This document shows, one piece after another, positions 16,262 to 24,453 of a DNA stretch of 64,000 nt. The stretch is from BP-464 sp963825415. Its GTDB lineage: Bacteria > Actinomycetota > Thermoleophilia > Solirubrobacterales > Solirubrobacteraceae. The notes below the pieces were generated by a model. That model worked only from the letters and a program-made list of their open reading frames with translations, was not told the origin of the DNA and searched no databases. The stretch spans positions 620,001 to 684,000 of the forward strand of contig CAWGTD010000006.1 in the NCBI GenBank assembly GCA_963825415.1, given 5' to 3'. Within the stretch, counting starts at the first letter, position 1. Each line of letters begins with the position of its first letter. Made by a program: the position numbers and the translations under genes.

Positions 16262-17015
16262 ATGGCCACACCGATCGAGGCTCCCGTGCAGCGGCCTCGA
16301 GCCCAGACCGAGACCACCGGCGTGACGCTCGAGAGCGTGGCGCGGCGGTTCGGGGCGGTCAGCGCGCTGGAGGGGCTGAGCATGCGGGCAGCGCCCGGCG
16401 AGGTCGTCGGCGTGGTCGGCCCCAGCGGGTGTGGCAAGTCGACGCTGCTCGAGCTCGTCTGCGGCCTGCAGACGCCCGACGCCGGCGCGGTCGCATGCCG
16501 ACCCTGCTGTGCTCATGCCCCAGCGCGACCTGCTGCTGCCGTGGCTCACGGCGCTCGACAACGCGGCTCTCGGGCTGCGGGTCGCCGGCGCGCGCCGCGA
16601 CGCGGCCCGCGAGAGCGCGCGGCCGCTGTTCGCCCGGCTCGGGCTGGAGGGGTTCGAGGCCGCCCGGCCGCACGAGCTTTCCGGCGGGATGCGCCAGCGC
16701 GTCGCGTTCGCCCGGACGCTGCTGTCCGGCAAGCCCGTGCTGTGCCTCGACGAGCCGTTCGGAGCGCTCGACGCGCTGACCCGTGAGGACCTGCGCGACT
16801 GGCTCGCGCGGGCGCTGGCCGACGAGCCTCGCACCGTGCTGTTCGTGACCCACGACGTCGAGGAGGCCGCGGTCCTCGCCGATCGCATCGTCGTCCTCTC
16901 CCGGAGGCCGGGCCGCGTCGTGGCGGAGATCGAGGTCTCGACGCCGCGGCCGCGGGCGGCGACCGACGACAGCGTCATCGAGATCAGGCGGCGCGTGATG
17001 GAGGCGCTGCGCTGA
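16262..17015 (+). CDS. ABC transporter ATPase of a thiamine-precursor importer (ThiZ-like), frame broken near 16493
   Basis: A ~250-residue nucleotide-binding subunit: Walker A GPSGCGKS at residues 53-60 in the first frame, then in the next frame PQRDLLLPWLTALDNAALGL (Q-loop), the signature HELSGGMRQRVAFAR, Walker B VLCLDEPFGALDALT and the switch His in FVTHDVEEAAVLADR. The pattern and FGALD belong to the nitrate/sulfonate/taurine/HMP family of importers. One extra base in GCATGCC (about 16490-16497) breaks the frame. It is controlled by the TPP riboswitch and its stop overlaps the permease start (TGATG). An in-frame ATG at 16244 lies inside the riboswitch and is rejected. Confidence 0.88.
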
Positions 17016-17755
17016 TGCTCGCCCTGCTCGTCGTGCTCGCGCTGCTGGGCGCGTGGGAGCTCTACGTCGACCTCGGCGGCGTGGACGACCTGGTGCTCGC
17101 CTCGCCCTCGCAGGTCGCGACGGCGCTGTGGGACGACCGCTCGCTGCTGCTGACGAACCTCGGCGTCACCGCCCAGGAGGTCGGCCTGGGCATCCTGATC
17201 GCGCTCGCCGCCGGCCTGGTCCTTGCCGTGGCGATCCACTTCTCGCCGACCCTGCGGCGCGCGCTGTACCCGCTGATGGTGGGCTCGCAGGCGGTACCGC
17301 TGGTCATCCTTGCCCCGCTGCTCGTCTACTGGGTCGGCTTCGGAATCCTGCCCAAGCTGGCGATCATCGCGCTGATCTGCTTCTTCCCGGTCGTCGTGAC
17401 GACCTACGCCGGCCTGACGGGCGTCGATCCCGACCTGCCCAAGCTGCTGCGCACGCTCGACGCCTCGCGCTGGCAGGTCTTCCGCTGGGCCGAGATGCCC
17501 GCCGCGCTGCCGGGCGCCCTGGCCGGCGCGCGGATCGCCGTGGCGATCGCGGTCATCGGCGCGGTGCTCGCCGAGTCCTCGGGCTCCACCAGCGGCCTGG
17601 GCCACCTGATGCTCCAGGCGATCCCTCAACTCGAGACCGCCCGCGCGTACGCCGCGGTCGTGCTGATGGCCGCCTTCGCGGTCGCGCTGTTCTACGCGCT
17701 GGGCCTCGCGGAGCGGCGCCTGCTCTCCTACCGACCGAAGGGACCCGCATCGTGA
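17015..17755 (+). CDS. ABC transporter permease (ThiX-like)
   Basis: A 246-residue inner-membrane protein with about six helices and the EAA-loop consensus LLRTLDASRWQVFRWAEMPA ALPGALAGAR near residues 146-175, typical of the TauC/SsuC/ThiX family. It forms the pore of the importer whose ATPase gene overlaps its start by one base and whose substrate-binding lipoprotein gene overlaps its end by 4 bases. With the TPP riboswitch upstream, the likely cargo is a thiamine pyrimidine precursor such as HMP or its formylamino form (inference). Confidence 0.92.
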   Translation: MLALLVVLALLGAWELYVDLGGVDDLVLASPSQVATALWDDRSLLLTNLGVTAQEVGLGILIALAAGLVLAVAIHFSPTLRRALYPLMVGSQAVPLVILAPLLVYWVGFGILPKLAIIALICFFPVVVTTYAGLTGVDPDLPKLLRTLDASRWQVFRWAEMPAALPGALAGARIAVAIAVIGAVLAESSGSTSGLGHLMLQAIPQLETARAYAAVVLMAAFAVALFYALGLAERRLLSYRPKGPAS

Positions 17756-18764
17756 CCGGCCGCCTGACCCTCCCACTGCTCGTTCTCGGCCTCGCCGTGG
17801 GCCTCGCCGCGTGCGGGACCAAGAGCGAGGACAGCAGCCCCACGGGCCCGCAGCGCCTCACGCTCGCTGCTCGACTTCTTCCCCAACGCCGACCACGCCG
17901 GGATCTACCAGGCGGTCGCCGACGGAGAATTTCGCCGCGCCGGACTGGACGTCAAGATCGAGGTCCCGGGCGACCCCTCCGCGCCGCTGCGCCTGCTGCA
18001 GGCCGGCCGGACCGACCTCGCGATCTCCTACGAGCCCGAGGTGATGCTGGCGCGCGACAAGGGCGCGAAGCTGATCTCGATCGGCGCGCTGGTCACACGG
18101 CCGCTGACCTCGATCATCGCGCTGGGCTCCGCGCACCTGCGCTCGCCCGCCGGCCTGGAGGGCCACACGATCGGCACCGCCGGGATCCCCTACCAGTCGG
18201 CCTATCTGAAGACGATCCTCAGCCGGGCGGGCGCCGACGGCAAGCGCACCAAGGAGGTCAACGTCGGCTTCAACCTCGTGCCGGCGATGCTGTCCAAGAG
18301 GGTCCACGCCACCCTCGGCGGCTTCTGGAACTACGAGGGCATCCAGCTCGAACGGCGCCACAAGAACCCCACGATCATCCGCGTCGACGAAGCCGGGGTG
18401 CCGACCTACGACGAGCTGGTGGTCGTCGCGCGAGAGGGCGAGCTCGCCGACCGCGGGCCGCTCTACAGAAGGTTTCTCCAGGCGCTGGCGCGCTCCCACG
18501 AGGCGCTGCGCCGCGACCCCGATCAGGGCGTCGAGGCGCTGCTGGAGGCCAACCCCGACCTCGACGAGGGCCTTCAGCGGGCGGCCGTGCGCGCGACGCT
18601 GCCGGCCTTCTTCCCCTCAGGACGAGAACCAGCCGTGGGGCTGGCAGGAGCCGCGCGAGTGGAAGGCCTACGGCGAGTGGATGAGCCGCAACGGGCTGCT
18701 CAAGCGGCGGCCCGACGGGGCGCGGGCGATGACCGACGAGCTGCTGCCCGGACAGGGGCCATGA
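17752..18764 (+). CDS. THI5/NMT1-like substrate-binding lipoprotein (ThiY-like), two frame breaks
   Basis: Begins MTGRLTLPLLVLGLAVGLAA with lipobox LAAC (Cys 21). After a break near 17868 the frame reads LLDFFPNADHAGIYQAVADG EFRRAG, the hallmark opening of THI5/NMT1-type binding proteins, followed by RTDLAISYEPEVMLARDKGA and LGGFWNYEGIQLER. After a second break near 18617 it continues DENQPWGWQEPREWKAYGEW to a TGA at 18762. Each break is mended by removing one base, giving ~336 residues. It captures the pyrimidine precursor for the ThiXZ-like transporter and is in the same riboswitch-controlled operon. Its last 65 bases overlap the convergent alkA gene. Confidence 0.87.
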
Positions 18765-19620
18765 CCGCGTGCGCGCCGGCCAGGCCGGCCCACTCCTCGT
18801 AGGGCTCGAAGAAGGTCCGCACCTCCTCCTCGGTCGCCCGCGCGCGCGGGTCGCCGCTGCGCAGGTAGCCGACGAGCTTGATGAAGCCGAGATCGCCCGC
18901 CGGGAGCTGGTCGTAGCGGCCCTGACCGTGCAGGGCGAGCATCTCGACCGTCCAGCTGCCGATCCCGGCGATGGCGCGCAGCCGCCGCCAGCCACGCTCG
19001 TGGTCGGCCCTGAGGTCGACGCGGCCGGTCGCAACCTCGCGAGCGGCCCGGACCATGGCGATCGAGCGGCCCGCCGACAGGTCGAGGGACTCCAACAGCG
19101 CCGGCGCCGTCCCCGCCACCCGCTCGGCGCTCGGAACGTCGCGCAGGCCGGTCCGCGGGCACCTGGCGCCCAGCAGGCGCACCATCCGGCGCTGGATGGC
19201 GGCCGCTCGAGGGAAGTCGATGAGCTGCTCGGTGACGGCCCAGACGAGCGCCTCGAACGGCTCCGGGCGCCGCCGGACGCGCAGCCACGGGCGCGCGCGG
19301 ACGCTCGGGCCAATCAACGGGTCGAAGCGGAAGCGCTCGTGGAACGGCCGCAGGTCGTCGTCGAGGCCGAAGGCGAAGCGCATCCGCGCCAGCGCCTCCT
19401 CCGCGGCCGCCCGGTCGGGCGCCCAGGCGCCGAGCACCACGCGCTGGGCCGCGGGCTGGGCGGCTCGCACCACCACAGGCACCCCCTCCACGCTCATCAG
19501 CCGCTCGAGGACGCCGCCGCGACAGCGCATGACGCCGTCGGGCGCGCCGCCCGCGGGCAGCCGGACAGGCCAGCGCGGGACAACCTCCTGGCGGACCTCG
19601 ACGAGGTCGCCGGGGGTCAC
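18700..19620 (-). CDS. AlkA-type DNA-3-methyladenine glycosylase
   Basis: A 306-residue base-excision repair enzyme. The helix-hairpin-helix plus GPD region LRAIAGIGSWTVEMLALHG then GRYDQLPAGDLGFIKLVG (about residues 213-250) contains the catalytic Asp in AGDLG. The N-terminal ~100 residues form the AlkA-type beta domain. It removes alkylated bases from DNA. It starts at GTG, 2 bases after the stop of the 89-residue gene, so the two are co-transcribed. The C-terminal tail (MAPVRAAARRSSPAPRRAAA) is low-complexity and overlaps the convergent transporter gene, so the true end may be slightly different. A second glycosylase lies at 60.6 kb. Confidence 0.9.
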   Translation of the reverse strand: MTPGDLVEVRQEVVPRWPVRLPAGGAPDGVMRCRGGVLERLMSVEGVPVVVRAAQPAAQRVVLGAWAPDRAAAEEALARMRFAFGLDDDLRPFHERFRFDPLIGPSVRARPWLRVRRRPEPFEALVWAVTEQLIDFPRAAAIQRRMVRLLGARCPRTGLRDVPSAERVAGTAPALLESLDLSAGRSIAMVRAAREVATGRVDLRADHERGWRRLRAIAGIGSWTVEMLALHGQGRYDQLPAGDLGFIKLVGYLRSGDPRARATEEEVRTFFEPYEEWAGLAGAHAVMAPVRAAARRSSPAPRRAAA

Positions 19621-19622
19621 AC

Positions 19623-19892
19623 TTAGGAGCGGTCGCCGAGCATGTGGACGTCGACCAGGAAGGACCGGCTGGCGACGACCCGGCCCAGCGCGCGGCGCCG
19701 GCCGCGCGCGGCGCGACGGACGCGCCTGCGGCGCACGACGGCGATCGTCGCGATCCCGGCGGCGAACCCGGTGGCGGCCACCGCCGCGGCCTGGACAGCC
19801 GCGGGGGACATCGCCGGACGGCCCGCCAGATCGCGCGGCACGTCGTCGAGGATGACCAGCTCGCCCTCGACCGTCTCGATGTCCTCGGCCAT
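19623..19892 (-). CDS. small protein with one predicted membrane segment
   Basis: 89 residues. An acidic start MAEDIETVEGELVILDDVPRD, a hydrophobic Ala-rich stretch (AVQAAAVAATGFAAGIATIA), then a strongly basic run RRRRVRRAARGRRRALGRVV and the ending SRSFLVDVHMLGDRS. No family recognised. The order acidic - hydrophobic - arginine block suggests a membrane-associated nucleic-acid- or lipid-contacting protein (inference). TATACG lies 8 bases before the ATG, compatible with leaderless transcription. It is followed directly by alkA. Confidence 0.75.
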   Translation of the reverse strand: MAEDIETVEGELVILDDVPRDLAGRPAMSPAAVQAAAVAATGFAAGIATIAVVRRRRVRRAARGRRRALGRVVASRSFLVDVHMLGDRS

Positions 19893-19926
19893 CGACGCAG
19901 CGTATACCTGGCGGCGGCGCGCGGTC

Positions 19927-21055
19927 TCAGAGCGTGCGTTCGTACATCCGGTAGCGCTTGACGATCCGGCCGCCCATCGCCTCCATGCCCTTGTTCATCG
20001 CGATGTTGGTCTCGAGGATCCACCCCATCTCGCCGCCGCGCATACGCGGGCTGCGGCCGGCGGCGTCGAAGTGCTCGACGTACAGCAGCGCGGCGACGCC
20101 GGTGTGCTGGAACTCCGGCTTGACCCCCAGGAACCCGACGCGGACGCGATCGATGACCCGGTGCCGGCGCAGCCAGTGCCACACGAACGGCAGCAGGCGG
20201 CCCTTCGCCCGCCGCAGCACGGCGTTGAGATCGGGCACCGTGATCGCGATCGCGACCGTCTCGCCGTCCTTCTCGGCGACCATGAACCAGTCGCGCTCGT
20301 AGACGATCTGAAGCTCCAGGGCGTACTGGTCGAGGTCCTTGGAGTCGTACGGGACGAAGCCCCAGTTCCTGCTCCACGCCTCGTTGTAGATCTCGGCGAA
20401 GTCGTCCATCTCGCGGCGCAGGCGGCGGCGCGACATCTTGCGCAGCGTGATCCCGTGCTTGGGGCCCACCTGCTCGGCGAGCTCGAACATCACGGGCAGC
20501 ATCGAGCTGCGGTCGGCGACCTCGAGGTTCCACATGAAGAGGTCCATCGCCTTCTCGAGGCGGGCTCCCTCGCCCTCGCACAGACCGCTGGTAGTAGGGC
20601 GGCTGCCAGGGCTGTTTGACCAGCGCCGGCAGCTCGTGGCCCTCGATCACGATCCCGCTCTCCTCGTTCATCGCGAAGTCCGCGGGGCCGACCATGCGCT
20701 CGCAATCGTGCGCCGCGAGCCACTCTTCGGCCGCGTCGAGCAGCGCCACCGCCGCCTCGGGGTCGTCCTCGAGCTCGAAGAAGCCGAACCAGCCCCAGCG
20801 CGTGTCGTGGAAGCTGTTGTACGCGTGGTCGATCTGGGCGCTGATACGGCCGACCACGCGCCCGTCGCGACGGGCGAGGAACAGCTGGGCGTCGCCGTGG
20901 TTGAAGTAGGCGTTGAAGCGCCGATTGAGATAGAGCCGACGCTCGATCTTCAACGGCGGACACCACTGGGGCGCGTTAGCATGCAGCCGGTACGGGAGGT
21001 CGATGAACTCCCGCAGATCCCGCCGCGAGACCACGTTGGAGACCTCCAGCGCCAC
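19927..21055 (-). CDS. GNAT-fold N-acyltransferase-like protein (YghO type), frame broken near 20583
   Basis: About 375 residues. N-terminal part: RRDLREFIDLPYRLHANAPQ, LYLNRRFNAYFNHGDAQLFL, GRVVGRISAQIDHAYNSFHD, then WGWFGFFELEDDPEAAVALL and MVGPADFAMNEESGIVIEG. The second part (ARLEKAMDLFMWNLEV to RIVKRYRMYERTL) follows in the next frame after one extra base in CGGTCTG. This matches the large GNAT-like family that includes E. coli YghO. GTG 21055 is used; TAGGGT lies 8 bases before it. The start is only 15 bases from the divergent serine-palmitoyltransferase-like gene, so they share a control region. N-acylation of an amino-alcohol or amino-acid lipid precursor is inference. Confidence 0.8.
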
Positions 21056-21070
21056 GGCGGCCGACCCTAC

Positions 21071-22315
21071 ATGCCGACCTCCACCGACGTCTTCGCCAAG
21101 GTCCGCGGCCACGAGCGCGCCGACCTGTTGCGCATGGTGCGCGAGCTCGACGCCCTGCCGTACTTCCGCCAGCTCGAGGGTCGCTCGCTGCCGGTGGTCG
21201 AGATGGAGGGCGCGGCGCGGATCATGCTCGGCTCGAACAACTACCTCGGGCTGACCGGCGACGAGCGCGTGATGAAGGGAGCCCAGGACGCCCTCGCCAA
21301 GTACGGCACCGGCCTGACCGGATCGCGGTTCCTCAACGGCACGATCCCCCTGCACCTCGAGCTCGAGCGCGAGATCGCCGAGTGGATGGGCACCGACGAC
21401 GCCCTGGTGTTCACCACCGGCCACCAGGCCAACGTCGGAACGCTGGGGACGATCCTGGCGCCCGGCGACACCGTCGTCGTCGACGCGGCCGATCACGCCT
21501 CGATCCTCGACGGCTGCCTGCTGTCGCGCGCGAAGATGCGCCCGTTCCGCCACAACCGGCTCGACAAGCTCGACAAGCAGCTCGAGCGCGCGGCGCAGGA
21601 CGGCGGCGGCGTGCTGGTCGTGGTCGACGGCGTCTTCTCGATGGAGGGCGACGTCGCGCCGCTTCCGGAGATCTGCGAGCTGGCCGAGCGCCACGGCGCG
21701 CGCCTGATGGTCGACGAGGCCCATGCGGCCGGGGTTCTGGGCGCCCGGGGCGCCGGCACCGCGGAGCTGCTGGGCGTCGAGGATCGCGTCGATCTGCGGA
21801 TGGGCACCTTCTCGAAGTCGCTGGCCTCCTGCGGCGGCTTCATCGCGGGCGAGGCCGACGTCATCGAGTACCTGCGGTTCTCCAGCCGCGCCTTCATGTT
21901 CACGGCGGCCGCCGTGCCCGCCGCCGTCGGCGCCGCCCTCGCGGCCCTGCGGATCGTGCGCTCGCCCGACGGCCCGGAGCTGTTCGCCCGCGTCGAGGCC
22001 AACGCTCAGCGCCTGCGCGACGGGCTGCGCGAGCGCGGCTTCAAGGTCGTCGAACACGAGATCGTCACACCCATCGTCCCCGTCCTCGTCGAAGATGACT
22101 GGAAGGCCGCCTTGCTGTGGAAGGCGCTCTACGAGGCCGGCGTCTACGTCAACGTCGCTGTGCACCCGGCGGTGCCGCCCGGGGGCGCGCTGCTGCGCAC
22201 GAGCGTCATGGCCAGCCACACCCCGGAGACGATCGATGGCGCACTCGACGTCTTCGCCGAAGTCAAGGCAGCTTTCGAGTCCGAACACGGACCGCTTCCG
22301 GGCCCCGGCGCGTAG
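21071..22315 (+). CDS. alpha-oxoamine synthase, serine palmitoyltransferase-like
   Basis: A 414-residue PLP enzyme of fold type I. It condenses an acyl-CoA with an amino acid, releasing CO2. Seen: SNNYLGLTGDERVMKGAQDA, GTGLTGSRFLNGTIPLHLEL, DAADHASILDGCLLSRAKMR, VDEAHAAGVLGARG and the cofactor lysine (residue 249) in GTFSKSLASCGGFIAGEA. The family holds KBL, BioF, HemA and SPT. The TFSKSLASxGGFIAG version and no bio, thr or hem neighbours favour SPT-like over KBL or BioF (inference). The divergent gene is an N-acyltransferase-like protein, a partner expected for a sphingoid-base pathway. KBL remains possible. Confidence 0.85.
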   Translation: MPTSTDVFAKVRGHERADLLRMVRELDALPYFRQLEGRSLPVVEMEGAARIMLGSNNYLGLTGDERVMKGAQDALAKYGTGLTGSRFLNGTIPLHLELEREIAEWMGTDDALVFTTGHQANVGTLGTILAPGDTVVVDAADHASILDGCLLSRAKMRPFRHNRLDKLDKQLERAAQDGGGVLVVVDGVFSMEGDVAPLPEICELAERHGARLMVDEAHAAGVLGARGAGTAELLGVEDRVDLRMGTFSKSLASCGGFIAGEADVIEYLRFSSRAFMFTAAAVPAAVGAALAALRIVRSPDGPELFARVEANAQRLRDGLRERGFKVVEHEIVTPIVPVLVEDDWKAALLWKALYEAGVYVNVAVHPAVPPGGALLRTSVMASHTPETIDGALDVFAEVKAAFESEHGPLPGPGA

Positions 22316-22609
22316 CGCTGGCGGCTTGTCCGTTTCTTCACAAGTCCCTAACGAGATAAAACGTGCGCTCGGAGCGGACGTTTATGCGTCCGCGGCCTTG
22401 ATGGACTCGCTCACGCTGCCGTAGCTTCGAAGAGCGCCAGCGAGGGCGCGCGAGGAGAGGCTCCGAGACCGCAGCATCGGGTCCCCATCGGGAACCGGGG
22501 GGCGAGCGATAGGGACCGCTACGAGCTTCTCGCGCGCAGTCTGCGCTTGGCGCACGCACGCACAAAACTGACGAATGCCGCCCTAGGAGAGGACGGCTGG
22601 GGAGGATTG
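22316..22609 (+). other. 294-base leader or spacer before mIHF, no gene
   Basis: No credible ORF. The first 70 bases are the least GC-rich in the area and hold a hairpin (22359-22383). The rest contains short potential stems: GGTCCC/GGGAACC around CATC near 22479-22497, and GCGCAGTCTGCGC at 22534-22546. It may be a structured 5' leader of the mIHF gene. I compared it by eye with the c-di-AMP, cobalamin and c-di-GMP riboswitch consensus and found no convincing match. Confidence 0.4.
22359..22383 (+). terminator. hairpin after the SPT-like gene, possible terminator
   Basis: AAACGT (22359-22364) pairs with ACGTTT (22378-22383), and inside it CGCT pairs with AGCG around a CGG loop, with one G-G mismatch. 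The stem ends in TTT, which gives a weak T-run on the plus strand and A-run on the left. It sits 43 bases after the stop of the SPT-like gene. Confidence 0.45.
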
Positions 22610-22984
22610 ATGAACGAAGCGACGGTCGCCCCTGCGCCGCCACAGCACATGCGCGCTCTGCAGCGCGCGAACGAGGTCCGCCTCGCTCGCGCCGAGCTGA
22701 AGCGCAGCATCGCGCACGGGCACGTCAGCGTCGCGGATGTCGTGCTCACGCCTCCGTGGGAGGCGCAGAGCATGACGATTGCTGACCTGCTCATGAGCCA
22801 GCGCCGGTGGGGAGTCACACGCTGCCGCAAGCTCCTACAGACGATCCCGATGTCGGAGAACAAGTCCGTCGGCTCGATGACCGAACGGCAGCGTCGCGCC
22901 CTGGCGACGGCGCTCGTCCCCGGAGTCGCGCTCGAGGCGACGCCTCTGGTGGACACCAGGATGCTCGCCTTCGGCCTGGCCTAG
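22610..22984 (+). CDS. actinobacterial integration host factor (mIHF/sIHF family)
   Basis: A 124-residue nucleoid-associated DNA-binding protein. The core RANEVRLARAELKRSIAHGH, VSVADVV, MTIADLLMSQRRWGVTRCRK and LLQTIPMSENKSVGSMTERQ RRAL aligns by eye with the mIHF pattern (A..R..vK..l..G...l.ev......M.v..LL.s..GvGk.ra..lm..l.i.e.rrv..L...Q..aL), including the helix-two-turn-helix. It has a ~20-residue C-terminal extension beyond the usual end. ATG 22610 is set by the GGAGG at 22601-22605. It is not beside gmk or metK, its common neighbours, and may be an additional copy. It shapes DNA and supports site-specific recombination in relatives. Confidence 0.85.
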   Translation: MNEATVAPAPPQHMRALQRANEVRLARAELKRSIAHGHVSVADVVLTPPWEAQSMTIADLLMSQRRWGVTRCRKLLQTIPMSENKSVGSMTERQRRALATALVPGVALEATPLVDTRMLAFGLA

Positions 22985-23006
22985 AGCCCACCTCGAACGA
23001 TGCCGG

Positions 23007-23030
23007 CGCGGCGGCCCGAAGGCCGTCGCG
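23007..23030. terminator. strong bidirectional hairpin between convergent genes
   Basis: A 10-base-pair stem (23007-23016 with 23021-23030, one G-T wobble) closed by the tetraloop CGAA. It lies between the stop of mIHF (22984) and the stop of the convergent VOC gene (23031), exactly where a shared terminator is expected. No T-run, as is common in high-GC actinobacteria. Confidence 0.65.
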
Positions 23031-23448
23031 TCACGTCGTTGCGATCTCGACGATCCGCCCGTCGGGGTCGCGCAGGTAGATCGAGCGGAACGCGCCCCGG
23101 TCGAGGACGTCGGTGCATTCGACCCCGCGCGCACGCAGGTAGTCCACCCAGGCGTCGAGCTCGTCGTTCGAGCTCACCGCCAGCGCGAAGTGGTGCGTCG
23201 ACGCCGGCACCAGGCGCGGTGCTCTCGAGCTCGGGGTACTCCAGGAAGGAGACCAGCGTGCCCGCGCTGCCGGCGGCATCGCCGAACCAGAAGTGGCGCG
23301 CGTCGGGATCGTCGGGGTTGGCCTCCTCGCGTACGAGCGCGAGGCCCAGCACGTCGCGGTAGAAGGCTGTGGCGGCCTCGAGGTCGCGGGTGATCGCGGT
23401 GACGTGGTGCAGCCCGGTCAGCCGCATCTGGCGCGGCTCAGCGCTCAT
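23031..23448 (-). CDS. VOC-family (glyoxalase/extradiol dioxygenase-like) protein, frame broken near 23217
   Basis: About 139 residues. First frame: MRLTGLHHVTAITRDLEAAT AFYRDVLGL (metal-ligand His in LHHVT) to FWFGDAAGSAGTLVSFLEYP; second frame: HHFALAVSSNDELDAWVDYL, AFRSIYLRDPDGRIVEIATT (His and Glu ligands). The two join as ESTRLVPAS once one C of ACCGCGCC is removed. It is a single betaalphabetabetabeta pair protein binding a divalent metal; glyoxalase, fosfomycin-resistance and ring-cleavage enzymes share the fold, so the substrate is unassigned. Precedes nothing obvious in pathway terms. Confidence 0.8.
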
Positions 23449-23460
23449 CGCACGCCTCCG

Positions 23461-23940
23461 TCATGCGCGGAACCCTAGCCCGCCCGATCGGCGCCGGAAC
23501 GCCCGCCGCAGGGCGATGAATGCGCCCGCGGCGACGCCGGCGGCGACGGCCACCTGCAACGCCCTGGAGACCTCCAGGGAGAGCAGCACGACGGCGGTCA
23601 CCACGCCGGCAACCAGCGCCAGCAGCGAGCTGTGGGAACGAAAGCCCGCGAAGTGCTCCCGAATGGTGAGCTCGACGGCCGAGAGCGTGACGAGCGCGAA
23701 GCCGACAGCCATCAGGCGAAACGTGCTGGTGGCGAAGCCGACGACCAGCACGACGATCCCGGCGAAGGTGACCAGCTCGCCGAGCGGGAAGTCGCCCCAG
23801 GGAGCGGGCGGGCGGTCCTCGGAGCGGGCGCGCCGGCGCGGCGCGGTGTGAGCCGCCCGCGGGGCGCGCTCGGGCGCTGGCGCGGCGGGCGCGGGGCGCG
23901 CGGACTCCGATCCGACGCGCTTGCGGCTGCGGCGACCCAT
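23461..23940 (-). CDS. hypothetical membrane protein with a basic N-terminal tail
   Basis: 159 residues. The first ~50 are Arg/Pro/Ala-rich and cytoplasmic (MGRRSRKRVGSESARPAPAA). Four hydrophobic segments follow: LGELVTFAGIVVLVVGFAT, FRLMAVGFALVTLSAVELTI, SSLLALVAGVVTAVVLLSL and ALQVAVAAGVAAGAFIALR, ending in the basic RRAFRRRSGGLGFRA. No family recognised. It lies downstream of the B3/4 and unknown genes in the same direction and could be the end of the mce-associated transcription unit. Confidence 0.8.
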   Translation of the reverse strand: MGRRSRKRVGSESARPAPAAPAPERAPRAAHTAPRRRARSEDRPPAPWGDFPLGELVTFAGIVVLVVGFATSTFRLMAVGFALVTLSAVELTIREHFAGFRSHSSLLALVAGVVTAVVLLSLEVSRALQVAVAAGVAAGAFIALRRAFRRRSGGLGFRA

Positions 23941-23976
23941 GGACGGTGCAGAAGGGTAGGAGATTCGGTGGCGGGC

Positions 23977-24443
23977 TCACCCCGCCCGGCTGGCGGGCAG
24001 CCGGAGGAGAGCTTGACCTGCCACCACCCCATCAGCATCCCGATGATCCCCAGCCGGGGCCGAACGTGCCACACGCCGCATCCGTGCTCGCCGAGATCGC
24101 GGTTGGGCAGCCGGACGAACTTGTGGCGCCCGGGCTCGGCGAGCATGCCCTCCAGCAGCGCGCGGGCGTGGGCCTCGCGGCGGCCGCGCTCGGCCAGCGA
24201 GGCGCGGGCGTCATGGAGTCGGTCGACGAGCTGGTCGCGTAGGGCCTCCAGCTCCCGCAGGTCGAGCAGTCGCGGGCCGCCGCGGGCGGGGACGGCGACG
24301 TCGAGCGACGTGTGCGGGAACGCGGACGCCAGCGCGGCGGAGAGCTGGCTCTCCAAGCGCTGGATCTGGCCGCGCAAAGCCCGACGGGCAGCCTGCTCGT
24401 CGGTTCCGCTGGGCGCAACGAGGTGGTCGAGGACCTGGACCAC
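23977..24443 (-). CDS. conserved hypothetical protein, C-terminal end uncertain
   Basis: Starts at GTG 24443: MVQVLDHLVAPSGTDEQAAR, then helical RALRGQIQRLESQLSAALAS, RLLDLRELEALRDQLVDRLH, EAHARALLEGMLAEPGRHKF and the distinctive CGVWHVRPRLGIIGMLMGWW QVKLSSGCP. In the literal frame the ORF runs on to 23712 and overlaps the next gene by 229 bases with obvious shadow sequence. If one base in the SSGCP region is extra, as in many other genes here, the protein ends at a TGA at 23977-23979, before the next gene; I use that end. No family name recognised. It follows the B3/4-domain gene by 10 bases. Confidence 0.65.
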
Positions 24444-24453
24444 GGGGGCGATT

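Noticed and set aside
18668..22288. A 1,206-codon minus-strand open frame
   Set aside because: Only the part from 21055 to about 20583 carries family motifs (GNAT protein). The rest is the antisense of the SPT-like gene and other real genes; GC-rich DNA leaves such shadow frames open.
22439..22520. c-di-AMP (ydaO) or other known riboswitch before mIHF
   Set aside because: Some G-rich blocks look similar, but the conserved 3' block of ydaO is missing and no other consensus fits.
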